Below are positions 25,909 through 33,828 of a stretch of DNA of 64,000 nt, piece after piece. This DNA is from Bacillota bacterium (GTDB taxonomy: Bacteria; Bacillota; Clostridia; Lutisporales; Lutisporaceae). A program made the translations under genes and the position numbers. Below the pieces are notes generated by a model. It had not been told where the DNA came from and did not search any database. It was given only the letters and a program-made list of their open reading frames with translations. The stretch is taken from contig JALNWH010000001.1 of NCBI GenBank assembly GCA_023230985.1, forward strand, positions 1 through 64,000, written 5' to 3'. Positions within the stretch are counted from its first letter, which is position 1, and every line of letters begins with the position of its first letter.

Positions 25909-27057
25909 TTATTGTATAGGTTTTACAGTATCCATATATGTGAATTTGCCATCCTTGACCACTTTTATAACAGCATCTTTAACTGCATCACCGTTTTCAT
26001 CCAAAGTAACAAATCCGGCTGAACCTTCAAAATCTTTAGTTTTTGCAATCTCATCTCTTACTGCATCATGTTCAATGCTTCCGGCTCTTTCAATAGCATC
26101 CAAAATTAATATATAAGCATCATAGCCTAAAGCAGTAACAGCAGCAGGTTCTTTATCAAATTCTTTTCTATATTCATCCAAGAAAACTTTAGATTCATTG
26201 GTAATAGGTTGTTCAGTGGCAAAGAAAGTTGAGAATACAGCACCTTCCACTGCATCTTTACCAATATCTATAAATTCCGGAGTCTCCCAAGTGTCTCCGC
26301 CTATCATAGGTACATCTATACCTAATTGTTTAGCTTGTGAAATAAGCAATGCCGATTCAGTAAAGTTACCCGGTGCGAATATTACATCAGGATTTGAAGC
26401 CTGAATATTCGTTAATTGAGCTGTGAAATCCAAATCTCCGGTATTATAATTTGAAGTTGCAACTATACAATTATCATCACCTGTTAATTCTGTAAATGCG
26501 TCAACAAAGAATTTTGCTAATCCTACCGAATAATCGTTGGATACCTCTTGCACTATTGCTGCTTTTCTAGCACCAAGTTTGTTATAAGCATAATTAGCCA
26601 TAACTGTTCCTTGGAAAGGGTCTATAAAACAAACTCTAAAATAGTAATCATTGCTTAATGTTACAAGCGGATTTGTACATGAAGCTCCGACTGTTGGAAC
26701 CCCTGCATTATTTACAATATCTCCTGCAGCCATAGATAATGAACTACCCCAACTTCCTATAATTGCTACAACTTTTTCTTTTTCTATCAATCTGGCTACA
26801 GCGCTTGCTGCCTCAACCTTATCAGACTTATTGTCAACAATAACCAATTCAACTTTCTTACCAAGTGCCTCCGGATAAAGCTTGTTAGCTAATTTAATTC
26901 CCTCAACCTCCAAAGCTCCACCGCCTGCATTAGCTCCTGTAATAGGTTCAAATACACCTATTTTAATAATTTCTTCCTCTTCAGCAGGTTTAGCACATGC
27001 TGTTAAAAAGATAGTAAATATCATAATTAGAGCCAAAATCAGACTTATCTTTTTCAC
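25909..27057 (-). CDS. livJ: Branched-chain amino-acid ABC transporter, substrate-binding lipoprotein
   Basis: 382 residues. Lipoprotein signal with lipobox LTAC (about residue 21), then a periplasmic-binding fold of the Leu/Ile/Val-binding family: IKIGVFEPITGANAGGGALEVEGIKLA, AIIGSWGSSLSMAAG and VTALGYDAYILILDAIERAG. It captures branched-chain or similar amino acids outside the cell and delivers them to LivHM. It starts with GTG after GAGGAGGAGG. It lies 190 bases downstream of livF, with no promoter I can fix. This is the second of two such proteins here. Confidence 0.88.
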   Translation of the reverse strand: MKKISLILALIMIFTIFLTACAKPAEEEEIIKIGVFEPITGANAGGGALEVEGIKLANKLYPEALGKKVELVIVDNKSDKVEAASAVARLIEKEKVVAIIGSWGSSLSMAAGDIVNNAGVPTVGASCTNPLVTLSNDYYFRVCFIDPFQGTVMANYAYNKLGARKAAIVQEVSNDYSVGLAKFFVDAFTELTGDDNCIVATSNYNTGDLDFTAQLTNIQASNPDVIFAPGNFTESALLISQAKQLGIDVPMIGGDTWETPEFIDIGKDAVEGAVFSTFFATEQPITNESKVFLDEYRKEFDKEPAAVTALGYDAYILILDAIERAGSIEHDAVRDEIAKTKDFEGSAGFVTLDENGDAVKDAVIKVVKDGKFTYMDTVKPIQ

Positions 27058-27247
27058 TTTTTTTCCTCCTCCTCATGTTATTTAATTTCATTTTCATAAT
27101 AACATTTAAACCACAGTAATACAATATAGTAATAAACATTTTATTATATGTTCGACCTGCCCATAAGACTATATAACTTATTCTATTAAATTAACAATCG
27201 GTTATCTATTACTCAAATACATATACTCTTAATTACTTAACAAAAAC

Positions 27248-27964
27248 TTAATGACCAAGATATGCCTTTACAATGCTATCGTCTTTACTTAATACATCTG
27301 CGTTGCCTTCCATCACTATTTCGCCTGTTTCAAGAACATAACCCCTATCAGCAAGTTTAAGTGCAACCTTAGCATTTTGCTCTACCAGAAGGATTGTTGT
27401 CCCGCCATCGTTAATAGTTTTAATTATATCCATTATCCCTTGGACTATTATCGGAGCAAGACCCATTGATGGTTCATCTAAAAGAAGAACTTTAGGATCA
27501 GTCATAAGAGCCCTTCCTATAGCAAGCATTTGTTGTTCTCCTCCTGAAAGGAGTCCGCCAGCCTGTTTACTTCTCTCTGCCAACACGGGAAACAATTCAA
27601 AAACCCTCTCTATCCTTTTTCGCCTTTCAACATCATCTTTTAAAGTAAAGGACCCCATTTCAAGATTTTCCAGAACATTAAGTTCTTTAAAAATCCTACG
27701 CCCTTCAGGAACATGTATAACCCCCATCTCGACAATTTCATGAGGTGGTGCATTTGTAATATTTTTACCGTAGAATTCAACCGTTCCGCCGCATGCGGGA
27801 ACTAAACTGGAAATTGTTTTTAAAGTAGTACTTTTTCCCGCACCGTTAGAACCGAGAAGGGTAACTATTTCGCCTTTATATACATCCAAGCTGATACCTT
27901 TTAATGCATATATTTGCCCATATTTAGTTTCAAGATTTTTTAGGGAAAGAACTATTTCACTCAT
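27248..27964 (-). CDS. livF: Branched-chain amino-acid ABC transporter, ATP-binding protein LivF
   Basis: 238-residue ATPase: Walker A LGSNGAGKST, Q-loop region, ABC signature LSGGEQQML, Walker B LLLDEPSMGLAP and H-loop region LLVEQN. The lack of a long insertion and the ending characteristic of LivF (VLETGEIVMEGNADVL) separate it from LivG. It powers import with LivG at the cytoplasmic side of LivHM. The ATG overlaps the livG stop by four bases, with GAGGAGG upstream. Confidence 0.94.
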   Translation of the reverse strand: MSEIVLSLKNLETKYGQIYALKGISLDVYKGEIVTLLGSNGAGKSTTLKTISSLVPACGGTVEFYGKNITNAPPHEIVEMGVIHVPEGRRIFKELNVLENLEMGSFTLKDDVERRKRIERVFELFPVLAERSKQAGGLLSGGEQQMLAIGRALMTDPKVLLLDEPSMGLAPIIVQGIMDIIKTINDGGTTILLVEQNAKVALKLADRGYVLETGEIVMEGNADVLSKDDSIVKAYLGH

Positions 27965-28737
27965 ACAGCCTTGTCCTCCTCTTTCCCCAAGTATGCTTCG
28001 ATAACTCTTGGGTTATTTTGAACTTCTTGTGCAGTTCCTTCTGCAATCTTCATACCATAATCAATTACAAAAATCTTCTCGGATACCTTCATAACAAGTC
28101 CCATATCATGTTCAATTAAGAATACTGTTATTTTTAACTCATCACGAATTCTTTTTATTAACTCTACTAATTGCATTTTTTCATCATAGTTAAGACCTGC
28201 AGCCGGCTCATCAAGCAAAAGTAATTTTGGCTGTGTAGCTAGAGCTCTTGCCCATTCCACCCTTCTTTGATCACCATAAGGTAGATTTTTTGCTATCATA
28301 TTCTTTTTATCCAGTATACCGACAAAGTCCATGCATTCAATTGCCACTTCTTTAATCCTTTTTTCCTCAGCTCTTTGGCTTGGCGGTCTAAAAACAGCTC
28401 CCGCCAATCCGGCTGAAGCCCTACAGTGCATACCGGACATAATATTCTCCATAACGGTAAGGTTTTTAAATAAACGAAGATTTTGAAAAGTTCTAGCCAT
28501 CCCTAATTCAGTAATTTTATGAGGTTTCAATTTCATTACGCTTTGCCCTTGGAATAGTATATCTCCTTCTTGAGCTTTGTAAAAGCCGGTTAAACAATTA
28601 AAAAGTGATGTTTTGCCCGCTCCATTTGGCCCAATAAGACTTTCTATGGAACCCTCCTCAATGCCAAAGCTTACTTTGTTAACCGGTACTATTCCCCCAA
28701 ATCTCAGCGTTAAATCTTTAATATCTAATAAAAACAT
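27961..28737 (-). CDS. livG: Branched-chain amino-acid ABC transporter, ATP-binding protein LivG
   Basis: 258-residue ATPase: Walker A IGPNGAGKTS, then the LivG-specific insertion with MARTFQNLRLFKNLTVMENIM, and a region (NLPYGDQRRVEWARAL) replacing the usual signature, as is normal for LivG. Walker B LLLDEPAAGLN and H-loop VFLIEHDM follow. GAGGTG precedes the ATG and overlaps the livM stop. It partners LivF. Confidence 0.94.
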   Translation of the reverse strand: MFLLDIKDLTLRFGGIVPVNKVSFGIEEGSIESLIGPNGAGKTSLFNCLTGFYKAQEGDILFQGQSVMKLKPHKITELGMARTFQNLRLFKNLTVMENIMSGMHCRASAGLAGAVFRPPSQRAEEKRIKEVAIECMDFVGILDKKNMIAKNLPYGDQRRVEWARALATQPKLLLLDEPAAGLNYDEKMQLVELIKRIRDELKITVFLIEHDMGLVMKVSEKIFVIDYGMKIAEGTAQEVQNNPRVIEAYLGKEEDKAV

Positions 28738-28738
28738 A

Positions 28739-29803
28739 TTAAATCACCTCATCTTTGCAAGTTTTATCTTTGACTTTAGAAGAAATAGTTCCACTTCTGT
28801 CTGGCCATAGACCTTGTGGTCGATAAATCATTAGAATTAATAATACCAAGCCAAATATCAACATCCTATATTGTCCTATACCTCTAAATACCTCAGGAAA
28901 AATAACCATAACAAAGGCACCGAGTATTACTCCCGGAATTTTCCCCATTCCACCTAACACCACTGCCAGAAGAATGTTGACTGATTGTGTAAACAAAAAG
29001 GAATCCGGGGAAATAGCAGTCATTTTTACCGCCATAAAAGAACCTGCCAAAGCACCAAAAACCGACCCCAGTACAAATGCATATAAGCGAATTGCAACAA
29101 CATTTATACCCATTGCTTCTGCAGCATCCTCATCTTCACGAATACACTTCCATGCTCTGCCTAATCTAGAATCCATTAACCTGTAGGAAACAAAAATCGA
29201 TAATATCGCCAGTGCTAAAAAAGCATAATAATAGTGATTTATCTTATATAGGTGTAACCCGAAAAAATACGGTCTGCTTATTCCTACTAAACCGGTAGCA
29301 CGTCCGGTTATTGCCATATTTCTTGCGGCCAACCTAGTCATTTCGCCAAACCCTAAAGTAACTATAGCCAGATAATCACTTCTTAGCTTTAGTGTAGGAG
29401 TGCCTATTGCCAATCCGGCTAAAACCGCCATTAATGCACTAATTGGTAACGTAAGCCAAAAACTCATCCCATACTTAAGAATCAAAATTCCTGTAGTATA
29501 AGCCCCTACAGCAAAAAAAGCCGCATAGCCTAAGCTTAAAAGCCCTGCAAATCCAACTATTATATTAAGACCGAGACACATTACTACATAAAACCATACG
29601 TTTGTCATTACTTCCATGAAATACATGCTTGATCTCATAGGTAAATAAAGCAGAACAGCTAAGGCAACAGCTAATACACTAAAACGTATTTTTATATTAT
29701 CAAACAGCTCATAAAGTCTATCAGTAATCTGAACCAAGGTATTTACTTTTTTAGCAGCTGTTTGAGTGTCTGCAGTCTGTACGCCAACCTGGTTTTCCTT
29801 CAT
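28739..29803 (-). CDS. livM: Branched-chain amino-acid ABC transporter, permease LivM
   Basis: 354-residue integral membrane protein with about eight to ten helices after a soluble N-terminus of about 40 residues. The LivM signature region GLNIIVGFAGLLSLGYAAFFAVGAYT and the coupling-loop segment AWKCIREDEDAAEAMGIN are present. It forms the heterodimeric channel with LivH. GAGAGGATGTAGAGGCT precedes the ATG. It starts five bases after livH ends. Confidence 0.93.
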   Translation of the reverse strand: MKENQVGVQTADTQTAAKKVNTLVQITDRLYELFDNIKIRFSVLAVALAVLLYLPMRSSMYFMEVMTNVWFYVVMCLGLNIIVGFAGLLSLGYAAFFAVGAYTTGILILKYGMSFWLTLPISALMAVLAGLAIGTPTLKLRSDYLAIVTLGFGEMTRLAARNMAITGRATGLVGISRPYFFGLHLYKINHYYYAFLALAILSIFVSYRLMDSRLGRAWKCIREDEDAAEAMGINVVAIRLYAFVLGSVFGALAGSFMAVKMTAISPDSFLFTQSVNILLAVVLGGMGKIPGVILGAFVMVIFPEVFRGIGQYRMLIFGLVLLILMIYRPQGLWPDRSGTISSKVKDKTCKDEVI

Positions 29804-29808
29804 AGCCT

Positions 29809-30726
29809 CTACATCCTCTCGCTTTCTTTTTTACCCAAAAGTCCCGTCGGTTTGAATATCAAAATAATAATCAATATGGAAAATGAAAATACATCCTTCC
29901 ACTCCGAGCCTATAAAAGGTATTTGTGTTCCAAAAGACTCCAGAAGTCCTAGCAATAATCCTCCAAGCATAGCACCCGGTATTATTCCAATACCTCCAAT
30001 TACCGCTGCGGTAAATGCCTTAATACCTATTACAAATCCCATGAAAAAGTGTAAACTTCCATAATATACACCTGCCATAGTACCTGCGGAAGCAGCTAAA
30101 GCAGTACCTACAAAAAAGGTAAGAGCAATAATTTTATTGCAATTGACTCCCATTAGACGACAACAATCGAGATCCATTGAGATGGCTCTCATAGCCTTTC
30201 CATACATCGTCTTCGTTATAAAAAGATGAAGTACAAGCATAAGTGCAACCGCCGCCACTGTCAAGATTATTTGGGTATGGGTGACAAAAACACTTCCTAT
30301 AGAAATCCCTTGAAAACCCAATCCGGTTTTATAAGCTCTGTATTCACCGCCCGTTACTACCATTACAGAATTATATAAAATCATAGAGACTCCTAAAGCA
30401 GTTATAAGAAGAGATAATCTAGGCGCTTCTCGTAAAGGCTTATAAGCGATTCTTTCAATAACAACGCCCAAAAGGCCTACTATTACCATAGTTATCAACA
30501 TTGAAACTACTATCCCTGTCCAACTGTTACCCAAAAAAGTATCCTTAAACAATGTCAGCAAAGTTAAACTGCAGAACCCTCCCACCATATAAACATCTGC
30601 GTGGGCAAAGTTTAGCAGTTTGACGATTCCATAAACCATTGAATATCCTAAAGCAACCAGGCCATAAAATGATCCTAAAAGCAAGCCGTTTACAACCTGT
30701 TGAATAAATATTTCTTGAAATGACAT
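29809..30726 (-). CDS. livH: Branched-chain amino-acid ABC transporter, permease LivH
   Basis: 305-residue integral membrane protein with about eight helices. It opens with VVNGLLLGSFYGLVALGYSMVYGIVKLLNFAHADVYM, highly characteristic of LivH. The coupling loop is KAMRAISMDLDCCRLMGVN. It is the first permease gene after the larger substrate-binding protein and begins the livH-M-G-F run. Confidence 0.94.
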   Translation of the reverse strand: MSFQEIFIQQVVNGLLLGSFYGLVALGYSMVYGIVKLLNFAHADVYMVGGFCSLTLLTLFKDTFLGNSWTGIVVSMLITMVIVGLLGVVIERIAYKPLREAPRLSLLITALGVSMILYNSVMVVTGGEYRAYKTGLGFQGISIGSVFVTHTQIILTVAAVALMLVLHLFITKTMYGKAMRAISMDLDCCRLMGVNCNKIIALTFFVGTALAASAGTMAGVYYGSLHFFMGFVIGIKAFTAAVIGGIGIIPGAMLGGLLLGLLESFGTQIPFIGSEWKDVFSFSILIIILIFKPTGLLGKKESERM

Positions 30727-30798
30727 ATGCTCACCCTTTCATTTATTGGAGATATATGTAGAACGGGGGCAATATGCCCCCATCTATCACAAGTAGGT

Positions 30799-31965
30799 TT
30801 AATCAACTAAAACCCACTTGCCTCCTTCGCCTTTAATTGTAATAAAGTTACTTTCCTCAAGCACGTTTTTCGGTGTGAAAGCAATTGCTCCGGAAAGGGT
30901 TTCGAAATTATCCGTTGCTGACAGTGCTTCCCGCATAGCATCAGGATCAGTGCTTCCGGCTCTCTCTATAGCATCAGCCATTAGATAAACACCATCATAA
31001 GCCAGGCCGGCGTATGGCCCCGGTTCTTGACCATATTTAGCATTATAAGCAGAAATAAACTGTTTAGCTTTTGGTAGGAAATCGACAACAGGTGGAGATG
31101 TACAATAAACACCTTCGCCTGCAGACCCGGCTATTTCCAGCAATTGTACAGAACTTGATCCGTCAGCCACTGTTATCTCACCGGTGTATCCGCCCTGCCT
31201 AAGTTGCTTTATAAGAAGTGCACCGTCTGCGTGATATGCCGTCCAATATACTCCTTCTGCACCTGAAGATCTGATTTTTGTTACTAATGATGAAAAATCT
31301 TGCTCGCCTTTATTTACAACATCATAAGCCACCACTTCATGGCCTCTGTCTTTCCATTCATCTCTAGTTAATTCGGCTAAGTTCTCAGAAAATCCGTCTC
31401 CTTGATGTACAAAAGCCAACTTCTCTACACCCAACTCTTCAAAGCAATCTGATGCCGCATCCGCTTGATGATAACCGGGGCTGTTTATCATATAAGCCCA
31501 ACCCGGATTTTCATCTATTATCTGCGTGGAGTTCGCTGCAGTGATAACAAAAGGAATCTTAGCATCTCCATAAATTTTAAGTGCCGGTATAGTAGCACCT
31601 GAGCAGTATCCGCCTAGAACAGCTACAACTTCCGAGGAGACTAATTTACTGGCTGCTGCAGTACACATCTGAGGATCACAACCATCATCACCTAAAGTAA
31701 ACTTAATTTCTTTGCCTAATACTCCTCCGGCTGCATTTATTTCATCAGCCGCAATTTTCATTGCATTCTCCATATCTTTCCCATATGTAGCCTCAGAACC
31801 GGTGACCGGAACCATAATCCCTAATAAAATTTCACCATCAAATTCTGGTGCTTCAGATTCTTCACCGCCTCCACCGGATGGTGGTGCTGCCGGCTGGGAA
31901 CAACCGATTACTCCGGATAAAATAAGTAAAATTACAAATGCGAAAATCCAAAGTCTTTTTTTCAT
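30799..31965 (-). CDS. livJ: Branched-chain amino-acid ABC transporter, substrate-binding lipoprotein (first copy)
   Basis: Lipoprotein of 388 residues: signal peptide MKKRLWIFAFVILLILSGVIGC, a Gly/Pro-rich linker, then the LIV-binding fold (EILLGIMVPVTGSEATYGKDMENAMKIAADEIN). The longest frame opens at 32031, but AGGGAGGGG with good spacing precedes the ATG at 31965, which also yields the proper signal peptide. It lies 72 bases upstream of livH. It differs clearly in sequence from the second binding protein at 25909, suggesting different ligand preferences. Confidence 0.88.
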   Translation of the reverse strand: MKKRLWIFAFVILLILSGVIGCSQPAAPPSGGGGEESEAPEFDGEILLGIMVPVTGSEATYGKDMENAMKIAADEINAAGGVLGKEIKFTLGDDGCDPQMCTAAASKLVSSEVVAVLGGYCSGATIPALKIYGDAKIPFVITAANSTQIIDENPGWAYMINSPGYHQADAASDCFEELGVEKLAFVHQGDGFSENLAELTRDEWKDRGHEVVAYDVVNKGEQDFSSLVTKIRSSGAEGVYWTAYHADGALLIKQLRQGGYTGEITVADGSSSVQLLEIAGSAGEGVYCTSPPVVDFLPKAKQFISAYNAKYGQEPGPYAGLAYDGVYLMADAIERAGSTDPDAMREALSATDNFETLSGAIAFTPKNVLEESNFITIKGEGGKWVLVD

Positions 31966-32324
31966 TAATTTCCCCTCCCTAATTTTTTTATATACTTTAT
32001 CCCGTTGTCCGCTTAATATTGTTAATAGCAATTAGGACCTCGGGTTCAAGCACAGGAATTATTATGCGCAAACTTCCATTTATCGTAATATCACTAAAGC
32101 TATCCAATACTACTTAAGCATATCCATATTAAGTATTAAAAAATTTAAAATGAAAAGTAGAAATTAAAAACCCTTACTGGAAATTGTAATTTTTTCTATA
32201 TATTTGTATTACCGTAGTGTCTTTAATATGCTTGTGTAAAAGTATACCATCATTTTTAACCGTTGTAAAGTCAATATTTGATACAACTTTGTCGAATATA
32301 AAACCACCTTTTTGTACTTCCACT
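31966..32324. other. Upstream region of the liv operon, no gene
   Basis: About 360 bases between the divergent liv operon and NUDIX gene. The only frame, a 65-codon one on the minus strand, has no ribosome binding site and no recognisable product. A weak minus-strand TTGGAT-17-GATAAA lies near 32080-32110. I see no T-box, riboswitch or CodY-type site I would defend. Confidence 0.4.
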
Positions 32325-32353
32325 TTAAACTGACAACTTGTTTGTGTTATAAT
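32325..32353 (+). promoter_or_regulatory. Promoter of the NUDIX gene
   Basis: TTTAAA, a 17-base spacer and TATAAT (32348-32353) with an extended -10 TG, about 34 bases before the start. Confidence 0.6.
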
Positions 32354-32386
32354 CATTGTAACACTTTGCAAGGAGTAGAATTTTTT

Positions 32387-32995
32387 ATGAGCAATAATAT
32401 TTTAAAATTAAAAAATAGAAAACCGAATATTTCGAATAAAAATATTTATACTCGTTTTTCAATTCTTATACCATTAATTATTGAATCAGATAACCCGGAA
32501 TTATTATTTGAAATTCGATCCGAAAATTTGAAAAGTCAACCCAATGAAATATGTTTTCCGGGAGGGCGAATTGAAAAGGGGGAAGATGAGTTAACTGCTG
32601 CTATAAGAGAGACAACGGAAGAACTATGCCTAAAACCGCAAAATATAAATATTATAGGACCATCAGATACACTGATAACACCTTTTAATTATATTATTTA
32701 TACTTATATAGGAATTTTAAATAATTATGAATACACCTATAATGGGGAAGTAAACGAAGTCTTTACCGTTCCATTATCTTATTTTATGTCAAAAAACCCT
32801 GAATGTTATTATATAAATGTAGATTTAAAGCCTGATTTAAGTTTTCCATACTATCTAATTCAAAATGGAAAATCATATAAATGGGGAAAAGGAAAATATC
32901 CGGTTTGTTTCTATAAATATAAAGATAAAATTATTTGGGGTATCACAGCTAGAATTATTCATGATTTTGTTACAATACTTAAAGAAAAAGAATAA
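32387..32995 (+). CDS. NUDIX hydrolase, CoA pyrophosphatase-like
   Basis: 202 residues. The NUDIX box GGRIEKGEDELTAAIRETTEEL carries the glutamates that bind the metal. The preceding PNEICFPGG matches the 'PGEVSFPGG' signature of the CoA pyrophosphatase branch (YeaB/PCD1-like), which hydrolyses CoA and acyl-CoA to phosphopantetheine and ADP. The longer frame from 32312 has no ribosome binding site. AAGGAG precedes the ATG at 32387. Confidence 0.85.
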   Translation: MSNNILKLKNRKPNISNKNIYTRFSILIPLIIESDNPELLFEIRSENLKSQPNEICFPGGRIEKGEDELTAAIRETTEELCLKPQNINIIGPSDTLITPFNYIIYTYIGILNNYEYTYNGEVNEVFTVPLSYFMSKNPECYYINVDLKPDLSFPYYLIQNGKSYKWGKGKYPVCFYKYKDKIIWGITARIIHDFVTILKEKE

Positions 32996-33007
32996 GTGCG
33001 AAATATT

Positions 33008-33571
33008 TCATATTTCTTTAGATATTTTATCGTACATTTTTTTTATTGATTTAAAATCTTCCCAAGCATCTCTTTTTTTATTACTATCTCGTAAAATGGC
33101 TGCCGGATGGTAAGTGGCCATTATATTGTATTTACCTCTTGTATACCAAGTACCTCTTTTATTTGTAATTTTGAAATCTTTTTGTATTATATTTTTTGCT
33201 GCAACAGCGCCTAAACATACTATAATATCAGGATCAACAATTTTTACCTGCCATCTTAAATAATCAATACATTTTTCACTTTCCGATTCCAGAGGATTTC
33301 TGTTGTTGGGGGGTCTGCATTTAACTATATTGGTTATATATACATCTTTTCTTGTTAAATCAATAGCCGCAAGCATCTTATCAAATAATTCTCCCGCTTT
33401 TCCTACAAAAGGTTTACCCTGTTTATCCTCGTTATAACCCGGACCTTCTCCTATAAACATAATAATGTTTTCAGTACTTCCTTCACCAAATACCGCATGA
33501 GTTCTGGTCTTTGATAAAAGACACCTGTTGCATTTTCGAACAATTGATTCCAATTCGCTTAAACTATACAT
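33008..33571 (-). CDS. Type-4 uracil-DNA glycosylase
   Basis: Removes uracil from DNA, starting base-excision repair. The 187-residue protein has the iron-sulfur cysteines of the family (CNRCLLSK near residue 14, CRPPNNRNPLESESEKC around 87-103). The active-site motif is GEGPGYNEDKQGKPFVGKAGELFDKML, and MATYHPAAILR is the second motif. GGAGGATTTAAT precedes the ATG. It converges on the NUDIX gene with 12 bases between. Confidence 0.93.
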   Translation of the reverse strand: MYSLSELESIVRKCNRCLLSKTRTHAVFGEGSTENIIMFIGEGPGYNEDKQGKPFVGKAGELFDKMLAAIDLTRKDVYITNIVKCRPPNNRNPLESESEKCIDYLRWQVKIVDPDIIVCLGAVAAKNIIQKDFKITNKRGTWYTRGKYNIMATYHPAAILRDSNKKRDAWEDFKSIKKMYDKISKEI

Positions 33572-33620
33572 ATTAAATCCTCCGATTATGAATTATAAAG
33601 AATGTGTCTTGGTGATCAAA

Positions 33621-33646
33621 GTAGAGGCGGACAATCCTGTCTGCCC
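33621..33646. repeat. GC-rich palindrome
   Basis: GTAGAGGCGGACA-ATCC-TGTCTGCCC can fold into an 8-bp stem with one mismatch. It stands out against an AT-rich gap and resembles the palindrome after dnaK (57248-57280). Both look like diverged members of the short GGGGCG-type intergenic repeats known in Firmicutes (from memory). Confidence 0.45.
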
Positions 33647-33721
33647 AAGCCATGTATGACGCATAAATCTACTAATATTCATTATAACATATCCACCCAA
33701 AGCCATGCCTAGAAGCAAAGA

Positions 33722-33762
33722 AAAAAGGCACTACACTCTTTAAATAAGTGCAATGTCTTTTT
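33722..33762 (-). terminator. Terminator-like hairpin upstream of ppdK
   Basis: On the minus strand GCACT pairs with AGTGC and then CTTTTTTC follows. It sits between the uracil-DNA glycosylase start and the ppdK stop, so it terminates ppdK transcription. Confidence 0.65.
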
Positions 33763-33828
33763 TATCTCTTCATATAAAAACTACATAATCTATGGTAAAG
33801 AATTACTTTTTTATTAACAAATCAAAAT

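Noticed and set aside
31966..32031. 22-residue leader MLLTILSGQRDK... as an attenuator peptide of the liv operon
   Set aside because: It has few branched-chain codons in a row and no attenuator hairpins. It is just the in-frame extension of livJ upstream of its ribosome binding site.
32174..32371. 65-codon minus-strand frame upstream of the liv operon
   Set aside because: No ribosome binding site, no recognisable product, and it overlaps the promoter of the NUDIX gene.
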